Source: Anoplopoma fimbria
Lineage: Eukaryota > Chordata > Actinopteri > Perciformes > Anoplopomatidae
NCBI RefSeq assembly: GCF_027596085.1
Contig: NC_072472.1
Coordinates: 16,927,971-16,991,970, forward strand
Length of the DNA stretch: 64,000 bases
Direction: 5' to 3'
Positions 50,502-63,907 of this stretch are shown here, one piece after another. Within the stretch, counting starts at the first letter, position 1. Every line of letters starts with the position of its first letter. The notes below the pieces were generated by a model, which was not told where the DNA came from, made no database searches, and saw only the letters and a program-made list of their open reading frames with translations. Position numbers and translations under genes: made by a program.

Positions 50502-52714
50502 CTGCCCTGTTCTTGTTACATCATGGCATGTGTTGTTGGCTGGGCCCCACCCCCACTACCTCTATATGGGCTGCCTGCTGGTCAAATGGAAGGCTATAAA
50601 CCTGCCTGTGTGACATACAGCCTGTGGGTGTTTTTGTCTGATTCTGTATGTGCTGTAAAATATTTCTCCTCTGTCTTCTTGACTTTATAATCAAGCTTCC
50701 TCTATATTGTGTCCCTTGGACCAACAGTGACATCACAACAAACAGTAAAAAGCTGGGTTGTGATTGATTAAACAGGTTCAATATGTTGAGAGTTGAATGT
50801 TTTGTAAAAAAAAAACTTTTTTTTTTAGCATTTTTTTTTTTTTTTGCTAATGCAAATTTTGTGACGCCAGTAATCTGTGTGAAGGTCTGTACATGATATT
50901 ATAGTACAGTGAGCACAGAGAGAGATTAAATGCTGCGTCATGCTGATTTCCAAGAATGCATAGAACAGCGTACACCAAATTTGTTCCTTATGTTCAGACT
51001 CTTCGTCTTTGCACAGCTTTTTTTTTTAGACGTGATCCATGACCTGCATTGTTTTATTAGTTTAAGTTGTTGAAGCTGTAAAAAAAACTTAGTCATATAG
51101 TATGAAATATATGCAATGTTATGAATGAAGGGGTACACGTTGTCCTACACATGACATGTATGATGGCTCTATAACTGACTGACCCAAGTGTGATTGTGAG
51201 CAGCTGATTCTGGAAATATTCAGTGCAAACAAAGCTGCATTTATTCAGAGACAGAAAGACCTTGCTTTATTTCCCAGTTATTAGTTATAAGTTATCTCAC
51301 TTCAACAGCTCTGCATTCAGGGCACCTCTGGCTTAAATGTTGACACCTAACTGTCAGATCAGCTGATCTTTTCTGTTCTGAACACAGATACAAACAACTC
51401 TCCAATAGGAAGTGGCCAGTCATTTTTCTTTCTGGAGGACTGATAATTCAAGAAGATGTTGTAATAGGAAGATATAAGTCAGGACAATATGTAAGTCTTC
51501 CACAGATATACACAGTACCGAAGTACTAAGCTACTTGTATGTTTATTGCTTGGGTTTTGTAGAAACATAGTTCTGAAAATTAATTAATATTTGCTTGACA
51601 AAGACATGTTTTGAAGCCATGTTTTTAATGTCTACTGTCTTTACCAAATCAGATGGTCAGAAAAATTATATTTTCATCAAATATGAACTGAATTGAAATA
51701 CTTAATAATTTGATAGTAATTTCTCCTACTGGCTGATTGTGGGAAAACTTGCCTTAGTCATCAAATTATAAAGTGAAGAAAATCCTGTGTAGTGCCTCAT
51801 TTCCCCAAAGACTTGAGATGGGGTATACTACTGATTTTAACCAAAATGAAAAATAGTGAATACTGGCCCACTTAAATCCCCAGATGCTCGGATTTCTGTA
51901 ATCCAATCTAAATCTTATGTATAACTCCACTTCAGTCACTTTATGAACTTTTATCTAATCACATTTTTTAAAACAGTATTGATTGTACTACTATGTAGTA
52001 GTATGATTGATGTAACACAATTTACAAAGCATAAAAGCAAAATTCAATAATAGACAAAGAAAAAAATGGCAATGCATTTATTCATTTTGGCATTATTTCT
52101 CACTGTTTGCAACATATTAATGACTTATCAACCAGCAATAAATCATGCTATTTACAATGACATTAATTTACATATAATTGATCACATATACAAACAATGG
52201 TAACCATTGTAAACTATAACACTGAAACAATATAAGGAACATAGAAATGGTCACTGTTTAAATCTGTTTCTCATGGAAAGCCTACCCTGAATAACAAATA
52301 AAAAGCCTAACATTGTTTTACATTATCTCACAGTTCAGTCTCGTAAACACCGGAATCCATCTTCAAAGCTATGTAACAGAATATATACAGCATGTGGAAA
52401 AGAGATCAGACATACAGTTACCCTGTGGAATTACAGTTACACATCTGTCTTTCACTCCTAAATAAGCATTTTTCATTGGAGGCGCTCACCATTACAATGC
52501 ATATTATGTCTCTTTATACTTCATCCATAAGTCATTCCTTTATTGCAACAATGCCCTCAGAGTCTGTTCTTTTAGGAAGTTGAAGAACTTCATCTTGCTG
52601 CAACGTGTCTTTATAACATCCTTTTCCAACCCCGGGTCACCACTGCATTGTGGTGAAGGTTAGGCCGTTGTGTCTGTGCAGTCCTGTCTGAAGAAAGAGT
52701 CTGACAAGCTGAGG
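50502..52714. other. Intergenic DNA between ucp2 promoter and ucp3 3' end
   Basis: AT-rich. It contains facing homopolymers near 50806-50845 (A then T runs) with the near-palindrome 'ttagca…tgctaa'. The ucp3 3' UTR must occupy its right part. No further gene seen. Confidence 0.5.
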
Positions 52715-54140
52715 TCAAGACGGCGACTCCCAGTACTGTTGTGCCCTGGTCATACCTCTTTTAATTTGTTCATATGTCACAAACATCACAATGTTCCACG
52801 ACCCTAGTCGCAGAAAAGAAGGCGTGAACCTAAAGGAGGCAAATTAAAGAAAAATAAGGAAGTGTCCCAAACAGGTTTTATTATTGTGGTTTGGTTCACT
52901 GCTCTGTAAGTGTGTGTTTACCCTTTATAGAAGGATGCAGGTCCTTCATTTCTAAACATGGTGAGAGCACAGTTGATAGCGCTCTTGTACTGGCCGTCTG
53001 CCGAGTTCATGAACCGCGTTTTGACTACATCCACAGGGGAGGCCACCACTGTTGTGCAGAAGCCTGCACTAAAGGCAGCACTGAAGTGGCACGGCAGGTT
53101 GTCTGTAGGAGAAATTAAGCTGAATCACATTCTTCAACAATATTTGATATTTGGATATATTAGAAATTGTTTTAATATTTTCAGTTTCTGCAATAATTTC
53201 TTTGCTTTACCAGCTCACCTGTCATTAGGTCATACTTCAGGATGAGTTCTTTGATAATGTCATAGGTCACCAGTTCTGTACAGTTTACAATGGCATTACG
53301 AGTGATGTTCGGCAAACAACCTAACAGAAAAGAGGACGGTTACTTCAAAACCATGATAAGAAACAGATATTATGCTTTTTTTAAAAATATATTTAAAGTA
53401 ACATGACAAGCACCTTTCCAAAGGCCCCGTACTCCCTCATTTCGAGCAATCGTCTTGTAGGCATCCAGGGTGCTGTTGTATCTCCTCCCACCGTCAGCCA
53501 TTCGCACCTGGGCTTGGAAACGCACCTTCACCACATCTGTTGGTTGCGCAAAAGCCACAGCCATGGCTCCTGTGGTGCATCCCGCCAATAGCCGGGTAAC
53601 AATCCCAGCACCTGCACAGAGTGAGTATTTTAGTCAAAATGTAGCAGTGGGAAAGAAACCACCTGGTTCCTATATGACACAGTGATACGCAGGTTGTGAA
53701 ACTCACTCTCAGTGCCTCGAGTGTAGAATTGCTTCATGGAGTCGTAGAGGCCAATTCGGACAGAGGCGAAGCTCATTTGCCTCTGGAGTCCTGCCACCAG
53801 TCCGCTGTAAAGACTCCTGGGCCCCTCTGTGCGCACCATGGTGGTGATGGTGCCAAACACTCCACGATACTTCACTGCACCGGCCCCTTGAGACTCTCCC
53901 TGAATCTGGACGATAAAATTACAATCAAGGATTGTTAACAGCAGGTTAAGACAATAATTGATAAGACATTTTTGGAGCAAAATCAGAAGCTGAAATGTGT
54001 CTCCTACTTCTAACCTGTAGTCTGACTTTGGCAGTATCCAATGGAAAGGTGATAAGGTCAGCAATGCAGCCTGCCGTGCCTGCACCGAAGAACTTAACTG
54101 CCGCAGAGGGCACCACGTCTTTGGGTTTCACGCCAACCAT
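52715..54140 (-). CDS. ucp3: Mitochondrial uncoupling protein 3
   Basis: SLC25 carrier of the inner mitochondrial membrane, in mammals mostly in muscle and linked to fatty-acid handling. Coding exons in transcript order: 54140-54015, 53905-53707, 53611-53414, 53320-53219, 53102-52922 and 52829-52715, giving 921 nt and 306 residues. Carrier signatures are [20 protein letters not shown] and [10 protein letters not shown], and the UCP C-terminus is [18 protein letters not shown]. Exons 1, 3, 4, 5 and 6 have exactly the ucp2 lengths (126, 198, 102, 181, 115); exon 2 is 18 nt shorter in the loop after IQGE. Position beyond ucp2 and away from dnajb13 makes it ucp3, not ucp1, which in vertebrates sits elsewhere. 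An acceptor at 54175 shows that a leader exon exists upstream. Confidence 0.94.
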
Positions 54141-54801
54141 TTCTACGTCTAGGTTGATGACAGCAATGGAAAAATCTGCAATTAATGCTTTTTTCCCTCC
54201 AGGACGCCTGTGTATATCAAACCACACACACTAAGAGAAAGTCATCACCCAGTCCAGACCGACACACACCGAACTGTAATTTTATCACATTTAATCACAG
54301 TTTGTTCTGATTACAACATCCACATATCTACAGTAACTGTGGTAAAACCTGATTGTACTTAAGTGTACAAAAATACGTGTTCATGCTAAACATTGCGCAT
54401 GACTGTAAGCTTCAAGTTGTTTGGTGAAGTACTCTGGTCTTATGAAGCGGTTCTGTTGTGGAAATGCCTTGGGCCATAAACACTGTTTGAAGTGAAACAG
54501 CCAGCATACCACCATTCACTGCAAAAACTAGCATTTATCATTTACTTACCATCCAAGGAGAGTTTGTATTGTTGGTTTCAAACAATTGATAGCTGTATCA
54601 TTATGATAGCTAAGTAATACAGTAAAACTGAATCAGAGGTACAAAACATGTAATAGTTCAAGCATTTAAATATTTATTTTTCATTGGTTTCATTCTTTAT
54701 CTAAATATCAAGTGATAGTTTGAGTCTGAGCTCATGAAAAAAGTTTGTTTTTAAATTACTGTCATCTTCGTGTTATCTTCTATCTTTGTGTAAGAGTTTA
54801 C

Positions 54802-54940
54802 CTAGATAGTGGACCAGGAAAAGTTATAATCCAGCACAGAGGAAGAATGTACAATCCTTTAGGCAGTTAGTCCCTTCTGTGTCCTCGTCTCATGCTGTGT
54901 TCTTTGTCTTGAAGGATAAGATGAAGCTGCTGAATATATG
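54802..54940 (-). promoter_or_regulatory. Candidate ucp3 leader exon and TATA box
   Basis: The minus strand has CATATATTCAG near 54938-54930, then about 130 bp later CTATCTAG|GTAAACTC with the donor at 54801-54800. This exon would splice to the UTR acceptor at 54175. Each piece is individually weak; together they make a plausible promoter and exon 1. Confidence 0.35.
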
Positions 54941-57900
54941 AGCACCTTTTGCACATGACTGCCGAACAGCATCACAAGTTGTACCCACCTGTTATGTATA
55001 TCTCATGTTTACAAGTCTGTGGGACACAGACGGATATCTGAGCACTTGTTGATCTGTTCCTAACAGTGTCATCTTGGCAACCTGGCACGGACTCACACAA
55101 TAAGCACATATTAACATTGAGAATATGTTAATCTTGTTTCACAGCTAATTTCACAGTTACAAATGCTGACAATGTTGTGAATATAATACATTTCTAAACC
55201 CAGTCCTTAAAGTTTACATACCATTTCCCACATAAGCATGTGGGGACAGCAGCTCATATTACTACACTGACATCAAGGAGCATACCTCATGTTTCTATTG
55301 GTGGATATGTGTGGCCAATCAGACAGAGAGGCCTGTCTGGATTCACTAAATGATTTCATGGGGCATTTCACTAGCTGTCAAGAGCTCTGTGGTGGATAAC
55401 TTTTGTCCTACATCCCTTCATTGGAGTAAGTGACCCGCAGCAAAATACCAAACCAGTTGGGGAGTGTTAGGAATTCCCTCATCCCTCCTCCCTGCAAGTA
55501 ATAAACGTACAAAATGTTCCAGGAAGAAGAGCTCCCATGCTTCTCAGCCAATCCATACAGTGAACAAGGGTGGGTGGATGCACAAAGCATCTGTGTATAA
55601 TCACTCTAGACATTAGCATCTGTTCAGGCAAACAGAAATCACCCAATGAGAGGACTGGCTGTTGAATGGAAACGGTTAGACAGGGGAGACACTCGACACA
55701 GTGGAGTGTTGGAGTGCTGCCTGTGCATGCCTTCACACGTGTGACTTTCCATAGCAGCTCCAGGACAGGGCTCTAGCTTACGTCAGTCGTGTCATGCGGT
55801 TGACTGTGCAAAACTGTCCCCTCATATCTAATGTTACACCTGCTGCTTCATGTGCCAAGACGTTCTATTCCCAAAACGTGACATGCACACCAGTTTTACC
55901 CCATTTACCGCTGCTCAACCGATTTATCTTAATGCTGCACGTGTCTGACTACTTCATTAATGTAAAGACATTACTGTGTACAGATAAAAATAATTTCTTA
56001 TTCCATACACCATATATATATATATATATATATATTCTTCTTTCAATTGTTATTATTTTTATTTTTTTATTATAATTTTATTATTATTAATCAATTTAAT
56101 ATTAACACTAGCAAAAGTGTTTCAATTAAGCATACAGCAGAAATTACGTGAATGAGAACTTATCTTTATTTCAATATTTTTTAAATATTGAAGGGATATT
56201 TAAATACAATGTGTCCACAGTGCACAGGTGTTTGGACAAAGAGATTAAAGGCACTCATCCATTTTTTTTATTTATTTATAATTTGCAAGGCAAAGATGTG
56301 ATATGGTAAAATCTTAATAATGGTGCAGAAGAGGAAGTAAGTTGCTTTCACCACCTGCTTTTCTTAACCTAAAAGCAGGTTCCTGAGAACATAACCTTTG
56401 AGCACAGTCAGACCAGTAAACAAGTTGCCAGTCTGGCTTCAACCAGTTTACAGTGACCTCGCCTACAGTCACTGAAAAGGAAACTGACTGGCAGACTCCC
56501 TTGACCACTCTGTTCGTCTGCACTTTGAATACCACGAACTATGAATCAGTGCTGTGAAACAGCTAATCTCCATTACACTATAAATAAAGTCTGCGCTGTG
56601 TCTGCACTGCAAGGTTAGTGGTGGGTGATATGGTTTGTTTTCCTTATTCACATAACTTCTGTCTTACCTTTATTTAAACTAATTAGTTGGCCAGGGATGC
56701 AGGAAAGGACCTGACCCGCAAGACTGTCAGGTCCTTTCTTTGAGTGGCTTGCTTTTAATCCGCGTTTTTTTGGTATCATTATTACTCGCTTAGTACCAAA
56801 TCCCCTCCATTTGTACCATCTTCATGCTTTTAGGGTTTCTGTTCAACATCATCAAAAGCTTTTGGAATTTATTTTGAAATGTAGTATTTCACAGCACATG
56901 TGAAGAGATGGGGCAAAAATGGCAGCACCAGGGACAACTAAGTTGTTTGCTAATTGTTCATAGGAAAACTTTACCGGCACTGTTCATCTGAAAGATTAGT
57001 TTGAGGAAACTAAAGAGGAGCTGCACATTGTGGCTCCCAGTTAATTAAACAAATTCCAACTGTGAAAGTTTAAAGATCTCCCACTGATTATACAACTGTT
57101 CAGATGTGATTGCCATCTGTTTAGAAATCAAAAACGAATCCAGCCTAACAATCAGGATGGTAGGTAACAGGGCCTTATACACATCCAGTCTGTCAGTGCA
57201 GGGTGTATAGGCTAAGGCTATAGCTTGATATCATTTAGCTTTTAATAAATAAATAGTATATTACACCAAAATGTGTGAAATTTCGATCTACATTATTACA
57301 AACATGTGAATGTAATCCAAATAAAAACATTTAAAAAAGAACAAAAACACAAATTGAAGTGCTTTAAAGCGCCTGTCTAGGAAAATATTTTTCTACCAGA
57401 GAACCCACGTGATCTGCCATCTGAACATGTTTACCAAGAAAGGTATGGCCCACATGCTCCACATATGTATACATAGGTTCACGCACTCTGTTGGCCATAA
57501 CTGGAACATACATCTGCTCAGATGTTTGGAAGGAGAAGCTCTAAAACAGACTAATGGATTTGAGCTGAATAATCAATAAATGTTCTTCACAAGTTGATAT
57601 TTTTTTCTCTAATATGCATCAATGGAAACTTTCATGTCACTTTCAATAGCTTCACTTTGTCCCTATATCTTTTTTTTGTTCGTAGTTTGTTCAAAAGTGT
57701 GATTGTTGCTAGTGTAGTTGAATGACACCCAGCTCAAAGTTGTGACCATTGCCCTTCTTCTGCATTGTGTCGGTGCTGATCAAATTAGATAATTATCACC
57801 TGAGTCCTCCTTATAATCAATGAAGGCATCTTTGTCCCAATGTTTAACTAGCTTCTACACCTTCACATCTTTGTGTCCTCTATTGTGCCTCTCATAATCA

Positions 57901-59192
57901 AATTAGCGAGTCTGCAACTGTAGACGATCAGCTGTCCCAACATAGTCTTTATGTAACTGCATTAACAAGTCACTCAAATGTCTCTCATTGAATAACACTG
58001 ACACATTACAGGACTTAAACTGCACTTTTAGTATTCATACATCTGCTGTACCGTGTGATCATAACAACAATGAATCACCTGATGGTTTTTTTCTTACCAG
58101 TATTACTATTATTAGATATACCTCAAGAAGTCACCAGCAGCAAAGACACTCTTCTGAACTGCACTTTGGTCCACTTGTTGGTCCACAAATGATCAAGTCG
58201 CTTCTAAAGGTTCTACTTTGGTTACGGGTGCAATACCATAAAATGAAAGGACTTTCACGGTTTTCAAAAACAAAATAAGTTGATCTTAATGCAGCTAGGC
58301 CAAAATATCTTGACTTTTGCCCTTCATATGGGTCTATCTCTTAAAACCAAATTTGCTATTTTGCAATTCAATGGTGTCATTAATCAGACCTGCCCTGCGT
58401 GCTTAACACTTATATCTTTCAAACACCACACTTATTACTTATGTTTAACCCTGATGGCATCAGGTGGACATCACCAGACTTTACAAAGCTTCCCTAGAGC
58501 CACAGAAGACACTGCAGTTGTCTCAGTTATATGCTTAAAGAATGTACTGGTGCCATCTTGTGTTCAATATTAGGCTATTGTAAGAGACAGGATATAACAT
58601 TATCCTAAAATTTGCTCTTGCTTGTGTATAGTAGTTTCATTACCTTATAATAATGCGAGAAAATTACAACTACTGTTGAAAAATTTACTTCAGCTAGGGG
58701 AATGTGAATTTTTTTTTTTTTTAAAGTGAGTTTTTATTTCTTGAAATGTTCTCACTTCTCTCCTCAGACTGTTTGTGCATGTGCAGAAAAGAAGCTCACT
58801 GTTATTTGGTTTGAATAATTCTGGTACATGATGCATTTGTTTCTATTATACAATCTTTCCCAATCTTCAGTGGGCAAACATTAACACGTTGTAAACCTCT
58901 GATGTTTTGTGGGTGACTTCGTTGTCAATAGATGGCAGTAATACTGCACACGTACCGCGCCAAGCTACTAAGAAAGAAAACCGTAGAAGAAGAGGCCGAC
59001 CAAAATAATCACAGCAGCAGAAGAAGAGCGCTAACATTAGCTCGTCAGAGGAACACACTCCCCGAGCTTCAGCTGAAACACACCAATGCCTGGCTAGCGT
59101 CGGTGCAGGTCTCGAAAAAATCATATGCTGCTAAAAAAGAGCAAAGGTCGCTTTAAACAGTTCCTGACGGAGACCGAGCAGCTTCTGACAAC
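54941..59192. other. Intergenic interval where c2cd3 would be expected
   Basis: No exon of the large centriolar gene C2CD3, which lies between UCP3 and PPME1 in human, was recognised. The interval is AT-rich, with a (TA)n array at 56012-56034. The last 250 bp before 59193 are the likely ppme1 promoter and 5' UTR. Confidence 0.5.
56012..56034. repeat. (TA)n microsatellite
   Basis: Eleven TA units in an AT-rich region. Confidence 0.9.
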
Positions 59193-62100
59193 ATGGAGAA
59201 ACAGTTGCATTTAAACCTGTTACCCTCCAGACCTCCCATGGCAGGAGGCTTCCAGTCCAGCTCCAAAATGAAAATGGGGTGAGCTGGTTAGCTAGCCTCC
59301 TAATGGCATGATGTCAACTCTGCTGGCTGTGTAACGTTATTGTATTGTTATAAACAGTCACGTCAATCGCTGCTTCAGTTGTACTTTTACATCCAGCTAA
59401 AGGACAGGACAGCGGTGGCTAACGCTAGCTAGCTAACTTAGCTATCGCCATCAGTCCTGACCAACAGCGGAGGATAACATGCCGTTCATCACGTAGATCT
59501 GGAATAAAACCATAGCATTATAACGTTATATATATTGTTTTCCGTTAATCTCAGTCCAATCAGGCAGCATCCATTCATCTTAGCTAACATTAGCTTAGAT
59601 ATGTCAGTGTAAAAGTGATCATTTATGACACACATAAAGTCTGGAGACACTAAACTATAAGGTTGAGTAGTGTCCAGTGAAAGGTTAGGTTAGATTGTAT
59701 TGTGCACAGGTCTGACTGCAGGGTTTGGGCCACCTGCAGTTTCCACTGGCTTGTTTACGACTTGTTCTCAATACTTGTATTACCATGGTTTAGCCTTTGT
59801 TTTGAATTGTACCCATCTATTACACACCTTGACTGTGATGTTTATTTGGGGTTTGAATGAAACCGAATCCAAGCCTGTGTGAAAACTGAAACTACACCAA
59901 CACGCCAAAAACCCAAAACATTAACCTCTGAAAAGTCCTCAGTCTCGGTTTTTCCAGTCAAATAAATAGCCAACAGCCAGAGCATTAGAAAACATTGGTT
60001 AAATGTATGGGTGCTTTGGTGAGGCGAAGATGTAATGAATGAAGCAGTGAACAGTCAATTGTAGCTTCTCAATACATTGCTAGCATGACATTTAAAATAA
60101 TCTGGTCTCATCATAATCTTTTATCTATATGGGCAATTTCCTCTTAAATGTTGCAGCATTTGACAATGTTAAAAAAAACACTTGTGTCAGGCAGCCAACT
60201 TGTCATTTTCAAAGATGTCTTGCACTATGTGTTTTAATAATCCCGCTGCAATATCGGATTTGTTTACATTTTGTTTGTCCTTTTTTTTAATACAGACCTG
60301 GACGAAAGAGAGATTTCACCCCCCTGCCCTGGAGTCAGTACTTTGAAACCATGGAAGATGTTGAGGTGGAAAATGAAAATGGCAAAGATATATCCTTGAC
60401 TGCTGCTTGTGTTTGTATAAAAAAAAAAAGAAGCATTAATTATTGAAACTTTGGTGTTGCAATTTCCCAGAGCATTCAAATCCAACTAGGTCATTTCAGA
60501 TTTAGCTACTTCTTTATACCAGTGTGCCATCTAACTTCAAGTTAGTATAGAAGGTAAGATGTTTATACAATCAATGTTTATCCTCCTTATTTTGTAATTG
60601 GCACAGCTCTGGTATGGATTTCCTTGACTACCTTGAACATTTTCAGAATTTACAGCAGTGGTGCCCATGGTCCTGTGCTGCTTCTGCTTCATGGAGGAGG
60701 ACACTCTGCACTCTCCTGGGCAGTGTTCACTGTGAGCATAAAAACTATTACAGATACTCTGCAACCTCTTAACTTTGATAAATCATATGTTTAAATCCTA
60801 CATTATGTGGAATAGTTATGGAGCTGTTCGGTTTTTTTTTTAGCATGTTTGCTGTACACTATTTAATTTCAATGGTTTCCGTATGTGCTTTGGCAGGCTG
60901 TCATATTTAGCAGGATCAACTGCAGGGTGGTGGCTATGGACCTACGAGCTCATGGTAAATATGTGTAGTCAAAGTAGATAAGATTAGTAAGGAGACATAT
61001 TTTATTTATTGATTAGGACATTAAGATCTTAATGGACATTTTTCATTTTGGTTATATAGTATTATCAATCCCCTTTGAATAATGTGTTGCAGCAGTATGC
61101 ACATATAGACATCCTTTGAGTCTGTGTCATTCACCGGTAAAATATACTGCATTGTTGTCATAAGTGGAAAAGTTATGATAGCTGTTGAATTAAATAGGTT
61201 GATTACTTCATCCTGATACTTTCAGCTCATCATTTGCATGCTGTAATAAATGTTATATACCCTTGGGTACCCTATACCCAAGAAAGCAGCAGCCACTTTT
61301 CTACAGACAGCAAAATAACTCAAGTCAAGGCCAAGACTTCCTTGTCCGTGCGCTTGTCTCATTGTTTACAGTCAGATTAGCAACTTGAGATGTAAGACTG
61401 GAGTTGAGACACAACATGTTTGACCTGGTTGTTTCACAAGTAGCCAGTTTACAAGCTAATTGTAAACCGATAAAAAGCTAAATCATTGCCAGACGATAGT
61501 CTGCGGGTTCTGAGATTGTGTTTTTGCCATTGTTTCTGCCTATATTGCGCCCCCCATGGACTGTTTACCTGCATTTAACTAAAGCCTGCTCAGACGTTAT
61601 TAGTCAATAGTACAGATGTTTGTAGAGATTATTTACATATTCATGTCCTTAGGTGCAACAAATATTTAAATTTAATTCTGTCCTTACCTGCAGGCGACAC
61701 CAAAGTGAAAAATCCTGATGATCTCTCGGCGGACACAATGGCCAAGTAAGTTGTTGTGTGTGCAGTTGAACCACAGCCTAGAATTTGTGAGGACCACATA
61801 TGCAATCACTCTAAAAACCTTTGCTTTGAATCACAGAAAATATTAGGAAGCCGCAGAGGTCAGCAATGATGTGCAGATTTGAGGGACAGTCAGGAATGTC
61901 GAGTCACGAACAAAGTCAGCTCTGATCTCTACAGCTTCCCACCTAAAGGCATCGAATGTTTGGTGCTTTTACGGTTCAGTCCTGGAGGGAGAAAGGGATT
62001 TGAGAGTGTGTTGGGGTCTTGTGGTGGTTTACATTTGGATTAATGACTTGTTGATTAATGTGCTTTAAAATGAAAAATAGTAATACAATTATTAATTGTT

Positions 62101-63907
62101 AAATACACCTTGTCTTGAGCTTTCAGACTGTATTATCAGAAACACTGATACGTAATAGAAATATAACACTATTAACAGGTTATCCTCCCCTTTTTTTTTT
62201 TAAAAAGGGACATTGGCAAAGTGGTGGAGGTGCTCTATGGAGAAAACCCACCTCCGATTATGATTATTGGACACAGCATGGGTGGGGCCATTGCAGTTCA
62301 TACCGCTGCTGCCAACCATATACCATCCCTGCTTGGCCTCTGTGTCATTGACGTTGTAGAAGGTAAGTGCTTGCTCGAATAGAGTAAAATAGGTAGATAT
62401 TCTGCAATTTATGATGCTTAGTTTTTTTCTGTCTGTAAATATTATATTTCAGTTATTGTGTTTTTCTACTGTTTTTATTGCTTATTTATAATACTTGCAA
62501 ATTTTTCATTTTTTTTTTTTTTTTTTTTATCTTGTCTTTCTTTACTATGTCTCTTGTGTGCACTTTAACTCTATGCTGCTGTAAGCCTGCAAATTTCCCC
62601 GCTGCGGGACTAATAAAGGATTATCTTATCTTATCTTATCTTATCTTAGTTGACCAAATAACAGGTTGATTTTTCTTCTTTAAATGAGCAGTGAATTTAT
62701 ACATTAATGTTCATAATGAAATCATATAAAAAGAGCTCAGTATAGTATTGCTGGCTGTATAAATGACAGATATTTCTTTGTCAATTGCATTCAGGTACAG
62801 CGATGGATGCTTTGAACAGTATGCAGAATTTCCTCAGAAGTCGCCCAAAGACATTTAAATCGTTGGAGAATGCCATTGAGTGGAGGTAATCATGGAACAG
62901 TTAGTGGTACTGCTGCGTCTTATATGTATGATAGGACTAAATTATACTTATCTGAAATTTGGTTAATGTTAGCAAACATTGTCATTAACATTTTTCTAAA
63001 ACCGCCTTGTTGAAAACAAACGTTTGGAGAGGACGTCTTTTTATCATCCGGTTTTAATTTACTCCATTCGTGGAATTTAGATTTTCCAGTTTGCATGGCA
63101 TCTAGCTCGTTTCATTTTAATAGTAGCAGTAACTTAACAAGTGTCTGAAAAATGTCTTCTCTTTTGCTTTCAGTGTGAAGAGTGGCCAGATCCGAAACAT
63201 GGAGTCAGCACGAGTGTCAATGGGAGGCCAGGTGAAAAAGTATGTCTCCTCTGTCTGTCGTTTAGGTTGAGTCTTGCATGATTTTTACAAGTTATATGTA
63301 CTGTATGTTCATTTGGTCTGTTCTGACAATCACAGATGTGAGGAAACCACCAGCAGTCCAGCTGTGTCTAATAGCATTGAAGGTATAATAGAAGAGGAAG
63401 AGGATGAAGAGGTGGAAGAAGAGTCCAACAAGAAAAGGATGAAGGAGGATGACCAAGAGGTTTTGTCTCTCTAACCATTTGTCTTTCTTTTGTAACATAT
63501 ATGTATTCGTGAGAGGTTGGAACATATCTAAAGAGCTGATTCCTTCCATACAGATAAAAAAGGAAAGTATCTTCACCTGGCGGGTAGAGCTGTCAAAGAC
63601 AGAAAAATACTGGGAGGGCTGGTTCAGAGGCCTGTCTGCCCTCTTTCTCACCTGCCCTGTGCCAAAACTGCTTCTGCTCGCAGGTAAGATCGCTCACAGT
63701 TTCTCATATCAATATTATTTGGTACTCCAAATTCAGAAAAAAAAGTGTCTAGATAGAATTTCAGGGCAGTCCCACTGGTTTGGATGAACACAAATTATTT
63801 GTATTCCAAGCAATTTTGCCATCCACTGCACAATTTCACCCCTGACCTAATCCATTGTACAGGAGTGGACAGGCTCGACAAAGACCTCACTATTGGTCAG
63901 ATGCAAG
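59193..63907 (+). CDS. ppme1: Protein phosphatase methylesterase 1, partial (3' end outside window)
   Basis: Serine hydrolase that removes the C-terminal Leu methyl ester of the PP2A catalytic subunit. Exons: 59193-59278, 60296-60389, 60639-60731, 60897-60954, 61694-61745, 62208-62362, 62795-62885, 63174-63239, 63336-63459, 63554-63683 and 63863-63907, giving 331 codons plus one base; human protein has 386. The conserved opening is LPSRPP…GPGRKRDFTPLPWSQYFE. The oxyanion region HGGGH is at 78-82, the nucleophile is Ser151 in GHSMGG and the catalytic Asp is Asp176 in VIDVVEG. The catalytic His lies beyond the window. An acidic insert (EEEEDEEVEEE) follows IEGII, as in mammals. Intron 2 is AT-AC. 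The donor after exon 9 is a weak GTTTTG. Start Met chosen by alignment of MEKQLHLNLLPSRPP with the family. Confidence 0.96.
60390..60638 (+). other. ppme1: AT-AC U12-type intron of ppme1
   Basis: After ENGKD the exon is followed by ATATCCTTGAC, the U12 AT-AC donor consensus ATATCCTT, with no GT nearby. TTCCTTGAC at 60620-60628 fits the U12 branch site, and the AC at 60637-60638 lies 11 nt past the branch adenosine. Joining there gives D-IFRIYSSG, matching human D-TFRVYKSG in frame and phase 0. A U2 acceptor at TTTTCAG four residues later has no partner donor. Confidence 0.93.
62480..62648 (+). mobile_element. 3' tail of a LINE/SINE-type retroposon
   Basis: The sequence 'aatttccccgctgcgggact' followed by 'aataaagga' and then (TTATC)n is the typical 3' end of teleost non-LTR elements, which end in short tandem repeats instead of poly(A). 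Only the tail is present, upstream of a poly(T)-rich stretch, in the intron after ppme1 exon 6. Confidence 0.65.

Noticed and set aside
60641..60645. U2-type acceptor TTTTCAG for ppme1 exon 3
   Set aside because: No GT donor after ENGKD pairs with it; the AT-AC U12 solution keeps the frame and the conserved residues.
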